Made by a program: the position numbers and the translations under genes. 64,000 bases of DNA from Cupriavidus taiwanensis. Its GTDB lineage: Bacteria > Pseudomonadota > Gammaproteobacteria > Burkholderiales > Burkholderiaceae. The DNA lies in contig NZ_LT976853.1 in assembly GCF_900249755.1 (NCBI RefSeq), positions 1,382,613 through 1,446,612 of the forward strand, written 5' to 3'. This document shows, piece after piece, positions 41,908 through 51,876 of the stretch. The notes under the pieces are model-generated. The model saw nothing but the letters and a program-made list of their open reading frames with translations, was not told the origin of the DNA and did not search any database. Position 1 is the stretch's first letter. Each line of letters starts with the position of its first letter.

Positions 41908-44898
41908 ATGACTGCCTCTGATCCGACGAGTTCCGCCGCCGGCGGCGCTGCAGACCAACATGGCGCGCGCGCCACGCCGGAAGCCGCCCACGCGGCGTCC
42001 GCCGCACCGGGGCAGGGCCCCGGCACCATGGCTGCCGGCGCCTTTGCCGTCACCGCGGCGCAGGCGCTGCCGCCGCACGGCGAAGGCGCCCGGGCAGGCG
42101 GCGACGTATTGTACTCGGCCGCGTACTCTCACTACGCACGGCGCGTGCTGCAGGCCCGCCCCGACCTGCCGGAGATACTGGCCGCCGCGGTGGCGCAGCC
42201 GCTCACGCGCGCCTGGATGGCGGCGCGGCTGCAGGCGCTGCACACACCGTCGGCCGACGCCGAAGACGCCGCCAAGCGCGCGCTGCGCCGACTGCGCGCC
42301 GAGGTCATGTGCGCGGTGATCGAGCGCGACCTGCGCGGCCTGGCGACGCTGGGCGAGGTCACCGGCGCCATGACCGACCTGGCCGAACTGGCGATCCAGC
42401 ATGGCCTGGCGATGCTCGGCGACGATCTTGCCGCCACCTTCGGCCGCCCGGTCGGCGCGCACAGCGGCGAGGTGCAGGAACTGGTGGTGGTGGGCATGGG
42501 CAAGCTGGGCGGGCGCGAGCTCAATGTCTCGTCCGACATCGACCTGATCTTCCTCTACGACGAAGACGGCGAAACCCAGGGCGGGCCGCGCACCCTGTCC
42601 AACCACGAGTACTTCATCCGCCTGGGCCGCCGGCTGATCAACCTGCTGGCCGACGTGACCGCCGACGGCTACGTGTTCCGCGTCGACATGCGGCTGCGCC
42701 CCAATGGCGATGCCGGCCCGCTGGCGTGCAGCCTGGGCATGCTCGAGGAATACCTGGTAGTGCAGGGCCGCGAGTGGGAGCGCTATGCCTGGATCAAGGG
42801 CCGCGTGGTGTCGGCGCTGGACTCGCCCCATGCGCAGCGTACCGCCGGCCTGCTGGCGCGGCTGACCACGCCGTTCGTGTTCCGGCGCTACCTGGACTAC
42901 GGCGTGATCGCGGCGATCCGCTCGCTGCACGCGCAGATCCGCAGCGAGGCCGCCAAGCGCAGCGGCGGGCTGGCGGGGCATGGAGTCAACCAGCGCTCGT
43001 TCAATATCAAGCTGGGCCGCGGCGGCATCCGCGAGATCGAATTCATGGCGCAGGTGTTCCAGCTGATCCGCGGCGGACAGGACCCCGCGCTGCGCATCCG
43101 GCCGACGCTTGAGGTGCTGGCGGTGGCGGTCGAGCGGGGCCTGCTGCCGGCCGGCCAGGCCGCGCAGCTGGGCGACGCCTATCGTTTCCTGCGCCAGCTC
43201 GAACACCGGCTGCAATACCGCGACGACGCCCAGACCCACCACCTGCCGACGTCACCGGACGAGCAGCAGGCGGTGGCGCAGATGATGGGTTGCGCCGACT
43301 GGCCGGCATTGCTGGCGCGGCTGGCCGAGTTGCAGGAGCCGGTCGCGCAGCAGTTCGAGGCCACCTTCTCCGACCCGGATGCCGGCCCCTGCGAGGCCCT
43401 GTGGCCGGACATCGTGATCCACGACAGCGCCGCGCGCGCGCAGGACAACCCGCGCCAGGACGCGCAGCAAGGCGAAGCCGACAGCGCGGTGCCGTGCCAG
43501 CGGCTGCAGGCCGCCGGCTTTACCGACTGCAATGCGCTGCTGGACCGCCTGCGCGCGATCGCGGCGTCGCTGCGCTACCGCGCGCTGTCCGAATCCAGCC
43601 GCGCGCGCTTCGACCAGCTGGTCAACCGCGCGCTCGACCTCGCCGCGCGCCAGGACGATCCCGACAGCACCATCGGCCGCTTTATCGATTTCCTCGAAGC
43701 GATCAGCCGCCGCGCCTCGTACCTGTCGCTGTTGTCGGAGTACCCGCAGGCGATGGACCGCGTTGCGCAGACGCTGCATGCCTCGCGCTGGGCCGCGGCC
43801 TACCTGACGCGCCATCCGCAACTGCTCGACGAGCTGCTCGACAGCGACGCGCTGGCCGGCGCGCCCGACTGGGCCGCGTTCCGCAAGCGCCTGCATGAGC
43901 GGCTGCTGGCTGCGGAAGGCCAGGTCGAGCAGCAGATGGACATCCTGCGCCGCGAGCACCATGCCGAGACCTTCCGCGTGCTGCTGCAGGACCTGCAGGG
44001 CATGCTGACGGTGGAGCAGGTGGCCGACCGCCTGTCGGACCTGGCCGATGCCATGCTCGACGCGACGCTGGAAACGGTCTGGCGCCAGCTGGCCACGCGC
44101 CACCGCGAGGTGCCGCGCTTCGCCGTGATCGCGTATGGGCGGCTGGGCGGCAAGGAGCTGGGCTATGCCTCGGACCTGGACATCATCTTCCTGTACGACG
44201 ACGAGCACGAGCGCGCCCCCGAGGTCTATGCCGCGTATGCGCGCCGGCTGATCACCTGGCTGACCAGCCATACCGCGGCCGGCGCGCTGTTCGACGTCGA
44301 CACGCGGCTGCGCCCCAATGGCGCGGCCGGCCTGCTGGTGACCAGCTTCGACGCGTTCCGCCGCTACCAGCTGCGCGAGGGCGACAACACCGCCTGGGTC
44401 TGGGAACACCAGGCGCTGACGCGCGCGCGCTTCTGCGCCGGCGATGCCGCCATCGGCGCGCGCTTCGAGGCGCTGCGCGGCGAGGTGCTGTGCCACGAGC
44501 GCGACGCCGCGGCACTGCGTGGCGAGATCGCGCAGATGCGCCGCAAGGTGGCCGAAGGCCATCCCAACCCGACCGACCTGTTCGACCTGAAGCACGACCG
44601 CGGCGGCATGGTCGATATCGAATTCACGGTGCAGTACCTGGTGCTGCTGCACAGCCGCGCCCATCCGCAGCTGACGCGCAACGCCGGCAATATCGCGCTG
44701 CTGCGCGAAGCCGGCGCGCTGGGCCTGATCGATGCCACGCTGGCGCTGGCAGTGGGCGACGCCTACCGGCTGTTCCGCGCGCGCCAGCACCAGCTGCGCC
44801 TCGACGGCCAGGCCCACGCGCGCGTGGCGCCGGCGTCGATGGCCGACCAGACCGCGGCGGTGCGCACGCTGTGGCGCGCCGTGTTCGGTGAGGACTGA
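41908..44898 (+). CDS. glnE: glutamine synthetase adenylyltransferase/deadenylase
   Basis: The 996-residue bifunctional enzyme adenylylates and de-adenylylates glutamine synthetase in response to PII and glutamine. It has two nucleotidyltransferase domains, each with the GxGKLGG...SDxDL signature: VGMGKLGGRELNVSSDIDL near 195 (de-adenylylation half) and YGRLGGKELGYASDLDI near 750 (adenylylation half), each followed by its GlnD-type helical domain (GRGGIREIEF; DRGGMVDIEF). The Ala-rich N-terminus of about 65 residues is not conserved and the start could be later. The following rhombosortase gene overlaps its end. Confidence 0.95.
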   Translation: MTASDPTSSAAGGAADQHGARATPEAAHAASAAPGQGPGTMAAGAFAVTAAQALPPHGEGARAGGDVLYSAAYSHYARRVLQARPDLPEILAAAVAQPLTRAWMAARLQALHTPSADAEDAAKRALRRLRAEVMCAVIERDLRGLATLGEVTGAMTDLAELAIQHGLAMLGDDLAATFGRPVGAHSGEVQELVVVGMGKLGGRELNVSSDIDLIFLYDEDGETQGGPRTLSNHEYFIRLGRRLINLLADVTADGYVFRVDMRLRPNGDAGPLACSLGMLEEYLVVQGREWERYAWIKGRVVSALDSPHAQRTAGLLARLTTPFVFRRYLDYGVIAAIRSLHAQIRSEAAKRSGGLAGHGVNQRSFNIKLGRGGIREIEFMAQVFQLIRGGQDPALRIRPTLEVLAVAVERGLLPAGQAAQLGDAYRFLRQLEHRLQYRDDAQTHHLPTSPDEQQAVAQMMGCADWPALLARLAELQEPVAQQFEATFSDPDAGPCEALWPDIVIHDSAARAQDNPRQDAQQGEADSAVPCQRLQAAGFTDCNALLDRLRAIAASLRYRALSESSRARFDQLVNRALDLAARQDDPDSTIGRFIDFLEAISRRASYLSLLSEYPQAMDRVAQTLHASRWAAAYLTRHPQLLDELLDSDALAGAPDWAAFRKRLHERLLAAEGQVEQQMDILRREHHAETFRVLLQDLQGMLTVEQVADRLSDLADAMLDATLETVWRQLATRHREVPRFAVIAYGRLGGKELGYASDLDIIFLYDDEHERAPEVYAAYARRLITWLTSHTAAGALFDVDTRLRPNGAAGLLVTSFDAFRRYQLREGDNTAWVWEHQALTRARFCAGDAAIGARFEALRGEVLCHERDAAALRGEIAQMRRKVAEGHPNPTDLFDLKHDRGGMVDIEFTVQYLVLLHSRAHPQLTRNAGNIALLREAGALGLIDATLALAVGDAYRLFRARQHQLRLDGQAHARVAPASMADQTAAVRTLWRAVFGED

Positions 44899-45532
44899 CG
44901 CCGCCGGCCTGCCGGCGCCGGCGGGCGCATCGTGGCCGGGGCTGCTGGCGGCGCTGGCGCTGGTGTGGGCGCTGTCGGCGGCCTTCACCTTCCTGCCCTG
45001 GTGGCACGCGCATGGCCTGTACCTGCGCGACGCGGTGCTGCACGACAGGCAGTGGTGGCGCCTGGCCACGGCGATGTGGGTGCACCTGGACGGGCATCAC
45101 TGGCTGGCCGACATGCTTGCCGCCACCGGCGTGCTGGCGATCTGCGCGCGCGTGGCGCGGGCGCGCAGCCTGTTGCTGGTGCTGGTGGCGTGCGGCATCG
45201 CGGTGCAGCTGGTGCTGCTGCGGGTGCCGGCGATTGCCTGGTACGGCGGGCTCTCGGGCGCGCTGCACGGGCTGGCGCTGTGGGGCGCGCTGGGGCTGCT
45301 GCGCATGCCGGGACTGGCGCGTGCCACCGGCGTGCTGCTGTGCCTGGGCGTGCTGGCCAAGGTCTGGGTGGAACAGTCGTGGCTGGCGCCGGTGGTGTTC
45401 GACCCGGCGTGGGGCTTCGGCGTGGTGCGCGTGGCGCACGCGGCCGGCGCGGTGGCCGGCCTGCTGTGCTGGGTCCTGCAGGAGTGGTGGCTGGCGCGGC
45501 GGCCGGCGCGCAACGGCGCTGGCGCCGCCTGA
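44888..45532 (+). CDS. rrtA: rhombosortase (rhomboid-family GlyGly-CTERM peptidase)
   Basis: The roughly 214-residue intramembrane serine protease has about six helices. The catalytic Ser123 lies in YGGLSGALHG (GxSG) and the partner His near 183 in VRVAHAAGAVAG. TAMWVHLDGHHWLADM (HLDxxHxxxN-like, Asp/Leu in place of Asn) fits rhomboids. The small size and the adjacent GlyGly-CTERM protease identify it as a rhombosortase, which cleaves that C-terminal tag. The start is inferred as GTG at 44888, 11 bases inside glnE; no ATG fits. Its stop lies 3 bases from the convergent protease gene. Confidence 0.85.
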   Translation: MRTDAAGLPAPAGASWPGLLAALALVWALSAAFTFLPWWHAHGLYLRDAVLHDRQWWRLATAMWVHLDGHHWLADMLAATGVLAICARVARARSLLLVLVACGIAVQLVLLRVPAIAWYGGLSGALHGLALWGALGLLRMPGLARATGVLLCLGVLAKVWVEQSWLAPVVFDPAWGFGVVRVAHAAGAVAGLLCWVLQEWWLARRPARNGAGAA

Positions 45533-45535
45533 GTG

Positions 45536-47194
45536 CTAGCCGCGGCGCCGCAGCGCGAAGCCGGACAGGCCCGCCACGGCGAGCAGCATCGCGCTCCACA
45601 GCGGCACCGCGCCGCCGCCACCGCCGTCGTCCGCAGCCGGCGCCGGCGCGGGCTGCGCCGGCGGCATGCCCACCGCGGTCAGCAGCGCGCCGTCGGCATC
45701 GAGCATGCCCGCGCCGCACACGCCCTGGTTGGTGGTGCAGAAGGTGCCGGACGGATGCGGACGCGCCGAACTCTTCAGCGCCGCGGTGACCTGCGCCGGC
45801 GTCAGCGAGCCGTTCAGCGTGAACATCATCGACACCACGCCCGAGACCATCGGCGCGGCGAAACTGGTGCCCGCGGACGATGCCACCACGTAGTTGCCGA
45901 GCGCGGTCTTGCCGTCGTTGCTGAGCGTGCGGATCACCGAGGGCGTGACCGTGCAGCGGCCGTCGACCACCTGCGAGTTGCCGCAGCCCCCGCCCGGCGC
46001 GCTGATCGCCACCTGCGGGCCGACGTTGGCATAGCTGGCGTTCTCGCCGCCGTTGGCATGGGCCGTGACCGCGATCACGCCGCTGCAGTCGCCCGGCGCT
46101 TCGACCGCGCCGCGGTTGTTGCCGGCCGCGGCCACCACCACCACGCCGCGCGCATTGAGGTCGTTGACGGCCTGCTGTTCGATGCTGCTGCAGGTGCCGC
46201 CGCCCAGGCTGATATTGACCACGCGCGCCGGCGTCGGATTGTCCGGCACGTTGGGGACCGGCAGCCCGCCGGCCCAGCGCATGCCGTCGACGGTGTCGGA
46301 CAGCAGCGCGCCGCAGCGTCCCGAGACCCGCACCGGCAGGATGCGCGCATTCCAGTCCACCCCCGCGATGTCGCGCGCGTTGCCGGTCAGCGCCCCCAGC
46401 ACGCCGGCCACGCGCGTGCCGTGCCAGCTGTTGTTGGTGGGCTCGGTGGTGGGCGTGCTGCTGCCCGGGCAGGTGAAGCCGGCCGGCAGGTTGTCGCCGG
46501 CATCGGTCGGGTCGCCGTCGCGGCCGTCGCCGTCGTTGGAGACCGTGGTGGTGCTGATGAAGTCAAAGCCGGACAGCAGCCGTCCCTGCAGGTCGGGGTG
46601 GGGCAGGATGCCGGTGTCGACCACCGCCACCACCATGCCTGTGCTGCCGCGGGTGCGGTCCCACGCGCGCGGCAGGTTGACGCCGCCGACGGCGGTGCCG
46701 GTGCCCTTCAGGTAGGGCTGGTTGACCTGGAACTCGGGATCGTCGGGCAGGGTGTCGTGCAGCCGCAGCCAGCGGTCGGGCACGGCATCGGCGACGCGCG
46801 GGTCCTGGCGCAGCCGTGCCGCCGCGGCTTCGGGGTCGGCGGCGAAGGCGTCGGCGACTTGCAGCAGTTGCAGGTTGCCGCCCATGGCGCGGCGTGCCGA
46901 GACCGCGATGCCGGTGCGTTCGCTCAGCTGCTTCAGGGCTTCGGCGGCGGCGGGCGACTTGGCGCTGCCGTTGCCGTCGACCGCGGTGGTGCCGTCGCGC
47001 CAGCGCACGATGATGTGGCCAGTATAGGCTGGCGCGGACTGCGCGCCCGCTGCGAGCGCCGCGCCGGTCGGGACCGCGCCGCACGCAGCGGCGGCGGCCA
47101 GGGCGAGGGCCCGCCAGCGGCGGCCCGCGAAGCTGCGGCAAGAAACGGACAGCGTGGAAAGCACGGGCAACGCGGACAGCGCGGATTGCGGCAT
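45536..47194 (-). CDS. S8 subtilisin-like protease with GlyGly-CTERM
   Basis: The 552-residue exported protease has a signal peptide (about 1-49), a propeptide (57-145, HIIVRWRDG ... DPRVADAVPDRW), and a catalytic domain with Asp193 (VVDTGI), His258 (NSWHGTRVAG), oxyanion Asn near 359 and Ser444 (AGTSFAAPM). The C-terminus is a Pro/Ala linker, GGGGG (524-528), a hydrophobic helix and RRRG: the GlyGly-CTERM tag recognised by rhombosortase. It is therefore secreted by type II secretion, then trimmed and anchored at the cell surface. Start: GGAGGAGA 7-14 bases upstream. The matching rhombosortase gene is adjacent and convergent. Confidence 0.95.
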   Translation of the reverse strand: MPQSALSALPVLSTLSVSCRSFAGRRWRALALAAAAACGAVPTGAALAAGAQSAPAYTGHIIVRWRDGTTAVDGNGSAKSPAAAEALKQLSERTGIAVSARRAMGGNLQLLQVADAFAADPEAAAARLRQDPRVADAVPDRWLRLHDTLPDDPEFQVNQPYLKGTGTAVGGVNLPRAWDRTRGSTGMVVAVVDTGILPHPDLQGRLLSGFDFISTTTVSNDGDGRDGDPTDAGDNLPAGFTCPGSSTPTTEPTNNSWHGTRVAGVLGALTGNARDIAGVDWNARILPVRVSGRCGALLSDTVDGMRWAGGLPVPNVPDNPTPARVVNISLGGGTCSSIEQQAVNDLNARGVVVVAAAGNNRGAVEAPGDCSGVIAVTAHANGGENASYANVGPQVAISAPGGGCGNSQVVDGRCTVTPSVIRTLSNDGKTALGNYVVASSAGTSFAAPMVSGVVSMMFTLNGSLTPAQVTAALKSSARPHPSGTFCTTNQGVCGAGMLDADGALLTAVGMPPAQPAPAPAADDGGGGGAVPLWSAMLLAVAGLSGFALRRRG

Positions 47195-47345
47195 GGATGT
47201 CTCCTCCCTGGGGCGTAGCGCGCTCGGGCCGGGCCGGCGCGTGGGCATCTTATGTAGCGAATACGATCCCGCCGGCTTGTGCAAGGGCGGCTTTGGGGTC
47301 GTTCGCGTGCGTTAATGCGGCATTCCGTACAGATGCAATCGCGTC

Positions 47346-47795
47346 CTAGCGCGCCGGCATGTCGCGGCTGGTGGGGATATTGCGGCTGGGCTTGAGCAGC
47401 CGGTCGGGTTCGGCGGTGTCGATGCGCGGCGTAGCGCGCAGCGTGTCGACGGCCTGGTCGAGGGTGGCATCGGCCGACGGCGAGATCGCCGTGACCAGCC
47501 AGACCCCGCCCGACATCGGCCGCTTGACCACGTAGCGGATCGGGCCCTTGATCTCGGCCAGCAGCTTGCCGGCGTCTTCGGACATGTCCACCGCGGGCGG
47601 CTTGAAGCGGACCATGATGTCGCCGAGCGCACGGTCGTCGGTGATGCTGCCCGGCGGCGGCGCCGAGGCCTTGGGCTGGGCCTGGCAGGCGGACAGTGCC
47701 AGCAGTGCGGCCGAGGCGGCGGTGGCGACGGCCAGCAGGGCGCGCAGCGAGGCGCGCTGGCGGGGCCGGTGGCCGGTGGGCGCTGGGCGGGTCAT
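47346..47795 (-). CDS. lipoprotein resembling the subtilase propeptide
   Basis: The 149-residue protein has a lipoprotein signal ending ALSAC (Cys37). The body (58-135) lines up with the propeptide of the neighbouring subtilase: GDIMVRF against GHIIVRW, KRPMSGGVWLV against RRAMGGNLQLL, and TPRIDTAEPDRLL against DPRVADAVPDRWL. Free-standing I9-type propeptides can act as folding chaperones or inhibitors. It lies about 150 bases upstream of the protease gene on the same strand. I do not recognise a named family. Confidence 0.75.
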   Translation of the reverse strand: MTRPAPTGHRPRQRASLRALLAVATAASAALLALSACQAQPKASAPPPGSITDDRALGDIMVRFKPPAVDMSEDAGKLLAEIKGPIRYVVKRPMSGGVWLVTAISPSADATLDQAVDTLRATPRIDTAEPDRLLKPSRNIPTSRDMPAR

Positions 47796-47864
47796 GGGGA
47801 AGCTCCTGTCAATGGATGGGATTGGCGCGCGATGCAACGCAATGCCGCGCAATGTGGCGCGACG

Positions 47865-49616
47865 TCAGCCGGCGGCGGCGCGGCGGCTGCGCTTGCCGTC
47901 CTTGCCCGCGCGCGCGGGCTGGCCGGCGCCGCTGTCGGCCATGCCCTGCGCCAGCATCTCCTGCGCATGCTGCAGCGTGGTGGCCGTGACGGTGGCGCCG
48001 CCCAGCATGCGCGCGGTCTCGACCACGCGGCCGGCCGGGTCCAGCACGCGGATACGCGAACGCGTCACCGACGCGTCGGCCTCGGCCGTGGTTTCCTTGC
48101 TGACCAGCAGGTGGGTGCCGGCCTGCGCCGCCACTTGCGGCAGGTGAGTCACGCACAGCACCTGGCGCGCGCGGCCCAGTTCCTGCAGGCGCCGGCCCAC
48201 CACCTCGGCGACCGCGCCGCCGATGCCGGTATCGACTTCGTCGAAGATCAGCGTGGGCGTGGGCGAGGCCTCGCTGGTGATCACCGAGATCGCCAGGCTG
48301 ATGCGCGCGAGCTCGCCGCCGGAAGCCACCCGGGCCAGCGGCCGCGCGCTCACGCCGGCGTGGCCGGCAACCAGGAATTCGACCTGCTCGAGGCCGTAGC
48401 TCTGACCTTCGTCGAGCGCATTGAGCGCCGCGACGAAGCTGCCGCCCGCCATCGACAGGCCCTGCATGGCCTCGGTGACGGCTGCGGACAGTGCCTGCGC
48501 GGCTTGCTTGCGCGCGTGGCTGAGGTGCTGCGCCAGCGTCAGGTAGGCGGCCTTGGCCGCGGCCTCGCGCGCCATCACCTTGTTCAGGTCCTGCGCGGCC
48601 TGCAGGTCATCGAGCTGCTGGCGGCGCGCGATCAGTTCGTCGGGCAGCTGCTCGGGCGGCAGGCGGTACTTGCGCGCGGTGGCGTGCAGCGCCTGCATGC
48701 GTTCTTCCACCGCCTGCAACCGCTCGGGGTCGAGTTCGAGCCGGTCGACATAGCGCGTCAGTGAATGCGCGGCTTCCTCGGCCTGCACCTGCGCCGGCTC
48801 GAGCGCGGCCAGCACGTCGCGCAGCGCGGGATCGACATCGGCCAGTTGCTGCAGCTTGTGCACGATGCCGTTGAGCGCCGACAGCACCGACCCGTCGGCC
48901 TCGGACAGCGCTTCGAGCGCGGCGCGGCTGCCGTCGATCAGGCCGGCGGCATGCGAGAGCCGGTTGTACTCCGACTGGATCTCTTCCCACTCGCCCGGCT
49001 GCGGGTTGAGCTTGTCGAGCTCGCCCACCTGCCATTCGAGCCGCTCGCGCTCCAGCTGCATCTCGCGCGATTGTTGCTCGACCGCTTCGCGCTGGCGCAC
49101 GCAGGCACGCCAGGCGCGCCAGGCCTCGGCCACCGCAGCGGCCTGCTGCGTCAGGCCGGCGTGGGCGTCGAACAGCAGCCGCTGGGCATCGGGGCGCAGC
49201 AGTTGCTGGTGCGCATGCTGACCATGGATGTCGACCAGCTGGTCGCCCACTTCGCGCAGCTGCGCCAGCGTGGCGGCGGCGCCGTTGATAAAGGCCTTGC
49301 TGCGGCCGCCGGCATCGACGGTGCGGCGCAGCAGCACGGTCGGCACGCCGCCGTCGTCTTCGCTGTTGAGCTCGCGCTCGGCCAGCCAGGCATCGAGCGC
49401 GGGATGGGTCGAGAACGTAGCGCTGACGCTGGCGCGCGGCGCGCCTTCGCGCACCACGCCGGCATCGGCGCGCTCGCCCAGCACCAGCGCCAGGGCGTCG
49501 ATCAGGATCGACTTGCCGGCGCCGGTCTCGCCGGTGAAGACGGTAAAGCCGGAGGCGAAGTCCAGGTCGAGGGTGTCGACGATGACGAAATCACGGATGG
49601 ACAGGCTGCGCAGCAT
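47865..49616 (-). CDS. recN: DNA repair protein RecN
   Basis: The 583-residue SMC-like ATPase starts MLRSLSIRDFVIVD, has Walker A GETGAGKS near 29-36, a long helical coiled region (about 160-370), signature LARVASGGELARISLAI, Walker B TPTLIFDEVDTGIGG and the D-loop-to-H-loop VLCVTHLPQVAA. It acts in double-strand break repair. It follows nadK after 87 bases, the usual order in proteobacteria. No clear LexA box was recognised ahead of it. Confidence 0.96.
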   Translation of the reverse strand: MLRSLSIRDFVIVDTLDLDFASGFTVFTGETGAGKSILIDALALVLGERADAGVVREGAPRASVSATFSTHPALDAWLAERELNSEDDGGVPTVLLRRTVDAGGRSKAFINGAAATLAQLREVGDQLVDIHGQHAHQQLLRPDAQRLLFDAHAGLTQQAAAVAEAWRAWRACVRQREAVEQQSREMQLERERLEWQVGELDKLNPQPGEWEEIQSEYNRLSHAAGLIDGSRAALEALSEADGSVLSALNGIVHKLQQLADVDPALRDVLAALEPAQVQAEEAAHSLTRYVDRLELDPERLQAVEERMQALHATARKYRLPPEQLPDELIARRQQLDDLQAAQDLNKVMAREAAAKAAYLTLAQHLSHARKQAAQALSAAVTEAMQGLSMAGGSFVAALNALDEGQSYGLEQVEFLVAGHAGVSARPLARVASGGELARISLAISVITSEASPTPTLIFDEVDTGIGGAVAEVVGRRLQELGRARQVLCVTHLPQVAAQAGTHLLVSKETTAEADASVTRSRIRVLDPAGRVVETARMLGGATVTATTLQHAQEMLAQGMADSGAGQPARAGKDGKRSRRAAAG

Positions 49617-49703
49617 CGTGGCGGGAAGGGTGGTCGGTCCGATAACGGTCGGGCTCGGGCTGAGGGGCGGCTGGATGACGCTCGGAGGCGGCTCGGAGGC
49701 GGC

Positions 49704-50621
49704 TCAAAGGCGATTGTCTTCGGACGGGTATTCGTGCCAGTGCAGCTTCTTGCGCAGCGTGGCGTAGTAGTTGTAGCCCACCGGGTGCAGCAGGTTGATG
49801 GTCTTCTCCGAGCGCCGCACCACGATGCGGTCGCCCGGCAGGAGCGAGGTCAGCGACTGCATGTCGAAGTTGACGCTGGCATCGCGCGCGCTGGCCACCT
49901 CGATGGTGACCTCGGCGTCGTGCGGCAGCACGATCGGCCGGTTCGACAGCGCGTGCGGGGCGATCGGCACCAGCACCACGCCCGACAGCGTCGGATGCAG
50001 GATCGGGCCGCCGGCCGACAGCGCGTAGGCGGTCGAGCCGGTGGCGGTCGACACGATCAGGCCGTCGGAACGCTGGTTGTACATGAAGTGCCCGTCGACC
50101 GAAACCGCCAGCTCGACCATGCCGGAAATGCCGGAGCGGTTCACCACCACATCGTTGAGCGCCAGCGCGGCGAAGATGTCCATGTCGTCGCGCACCACGC
50201 GCGAGGCCAGCAGCAGCCGGGTCTCGGATTCGTAGCGGCCGTCGAGCATGTCGGGCAGCACGGTGTGCGCGTCTTCCAGCGCAATATCGGTCATGAAGCC
50301 GAGCCGCCCGTGGTTCACCCCGATCAAGGGCACGTCATAGCCGGCGAGCTGGCGCGCGATGCCCAGCAGCGTGCCGTCGCCGCCCAGCACCACGGCCACG
50401 TCGGCCTGCCTGCCGATCTCTTCGGCGGACAGCGCGGGGTAGGCGGTCAGCCCGGTGGCAAGCGCGGTCTCGCGCTCGAACACCACGTCCTGGCCGTTGC
50501 GCAGGATGTAGGAGGCGATCTCCTCCAGCGGCCCTTCGATGCCGGCGGTGGAGTACCGGCCCACCAGGGCGACGGTCTTGAATGGAGTGCGCACGGCGCT
50601 GGCTTTGGGTGGGGCGGACAT
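49704..50621 (-). CDS. nadK: NAD kinase
   Basis: The 305-residue ATP-NAD kinase makes NADP. Family motifs: [14 protein letters not shown] (GGDGT at 80-84), [21 protein letters not shown], and the Gly/Thr-rich [21 protein letters not shown]. Size is normal. It is divergent from hrcA across 114 bases and upstream of recN. Confidence 0.96.
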   Translation of the reverse strand: MSAPPKASAVRTPFKTVALVGRYSTAGIEGPLEEIASYILRNGQDVVFERETALATGLTAYPALSAEEIGRQADVAVVLGGDGTLLGIARQLAGYDVPLIGVNHGRLGFMTDIALEDAHTVLPDMLDGRYESETRLLLASRVVRDDMDIFAALALNDVVVNRSGISGMVELAVSVDGHFMYNQRSDGLIVSTATGSTAYALSAGGPILHPTLSGVVLVPIAPHALSNRPIVLPHDAEVTIEVASARDASVNFDMQSLTSLLPGDRIVVRRSEKTINLLHPVGYNYYATLRKKLHWHEYPSEDNRL

Positions 50622-50735
50622 GCCGGGATTAGACCATACCGCCGTGACGGTTGTCAGCAGGCGCCGGCGGCCCCTCCCCGGGCACATCGGGCCGGGCCGC
50701 CAGAAGGTCCAAAACTTGCGTAAAATCGGGGCATC

Positions 50736-51770
50736 ATGGATGAACGTTCCAAAACGCTGCTCAAGACTCTGATCGAGCGCTACATCGCCGAAGGCCAGCC
50801 GGTCGGCTCCCGCACCCTGTCGAAGTACTCGGGGCTGGACCTGTCGCCGGCGACGATCCGCAATGTGATGTCCGATCTCGAGGAAATGGGTTTTATCTCC
50901 AGCCCGCACACGTCGGCCGGCCGGATCCCCACGCCGCGCGGCTACCGGCTGTTCGTCGACTCGATGCTGACCGCCAAGCCGCTCGAGCGCAACGCCGACC
51001 TGGCCGAGCTGACCGGGCAGATCCAGGACCAGCTGGGCGGCCAGCAGCTGGGGCCGCAGCGCATGATCACCGCGGCCGCGCGCACGCTGTCGAACCTGTC
51101 GCACTTTGCCGGCGTGGTGATGACGCCGCGCCGCGCGCAGGCGTTCCGGCAGATCGAGTTCATGCGGCTGTCGGACAAGCGCATCCTGCTGATCATCGTC
51201 AGCCCCGAGGGCGACGTGCAGAACCGTATCATCCAGACGGAACTCTCGTACACGCCGGCGCAGCTGATCGAGGCGGCCAATTTCTTCAACTCGCACTATG
51301 CCGGCATGAGCTTCGACACCGTGCGCAGCCACCTGCGGCTCGAGCTGCAGGACCTGCGCCGCGACATGTCGCAGCTGATGCAGGCCGCGGTCGAGGCGGG
51401 CAGCACCGCCGAAGACGAGGACGACGACCACGTCTATATCAGCGGCGAGCGCAAGCTGCTCGAAGTCGACGACCTGGCTTCCAGCATGGACAAGCTGCGG
51501 CGCCTGTTCGACGTGTTCGAGCACAAGACCAGCCTGCTGCAGCTGCTCGACGTGTCCAGCCATGCGCAGGGCGTGCAGATCTTTATCGGCGGCGAAAGCC
51601 GGCTGGTGCCGATCGAAGACATGGCGGTCATCACCGCCCCGTACGAGGTCGACGGCCAGATCGTCGGCACGCTGGGCGTGATCGGCCCGACGCGCATGGC
51701 TTACGAGCGCGTGATCCCGATCGTCGACATTACCGCGCGGCTGCTGTCCAGCGCGCTGAGCCAGAACTAG
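50736..51770 (+). CDS. hrcA: heat-shock repressor HrcA
   Basis: The 344-residue repressor binds CIRCE operators of chaperone genes. An N-terminal winged helix ([38 protein letters not shown] near 45-63; [12 protein letters not shown]) is followed by a GAF-like core and the C-terminal [22 protein letters not shown] -10-like TAAAAT lies at 50721-50726. No CIRCE element was found in its upstream gap, so autoregulation is not evident; targets such as groESL lie outside the window. Confidence 0.97.
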   Translation: MDERSKTLLKTLIERYIAEGQPVGSRTLSKYSGLDLSPATIRNVMSDLEEMGFISSPHTSAGRIPTPRGYRLFVDSMLTAKPLERNADLAELTGQIQDQLGGQQLGPQRMITAAARTLSNLSHFAGVVMTPRRAQAFRQIEFMRLSDKRILLIIVSPEGDVQNRIIQTELSYTPAQLIEAANFFNSHYAGMSFDTVRSHLRLELQDLRRDMSQLMQAAVEAGSTAEDEDDDHVYISGERKLLEVDDLASSMDKLRRLFDVFEHKTSLLQLLDVSSHAQGVQIFIGGESRLVPIEDMAVITAPYEVDGQIVGTLGVIGPTRMAYERVIPIVDITARLLSSALSQN

Positions 51771-51876
51771 TGGTCCGGCGTTCCGGCCTGGCCAGCGGCT
51801 CCCTCCCTGGCCCGCGTGGCTGGCGCCGGCGCGCCGCGCCCGCCCCATCCCGGCATCGCGCCAACCCGGAAGCGAC

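Noticed and set aside
50622-50735. CIRCE operator ahead of hrcA
   Set aside because: No TTAGCACTC-N9-GAGTGCTAA or close variant in the gap.
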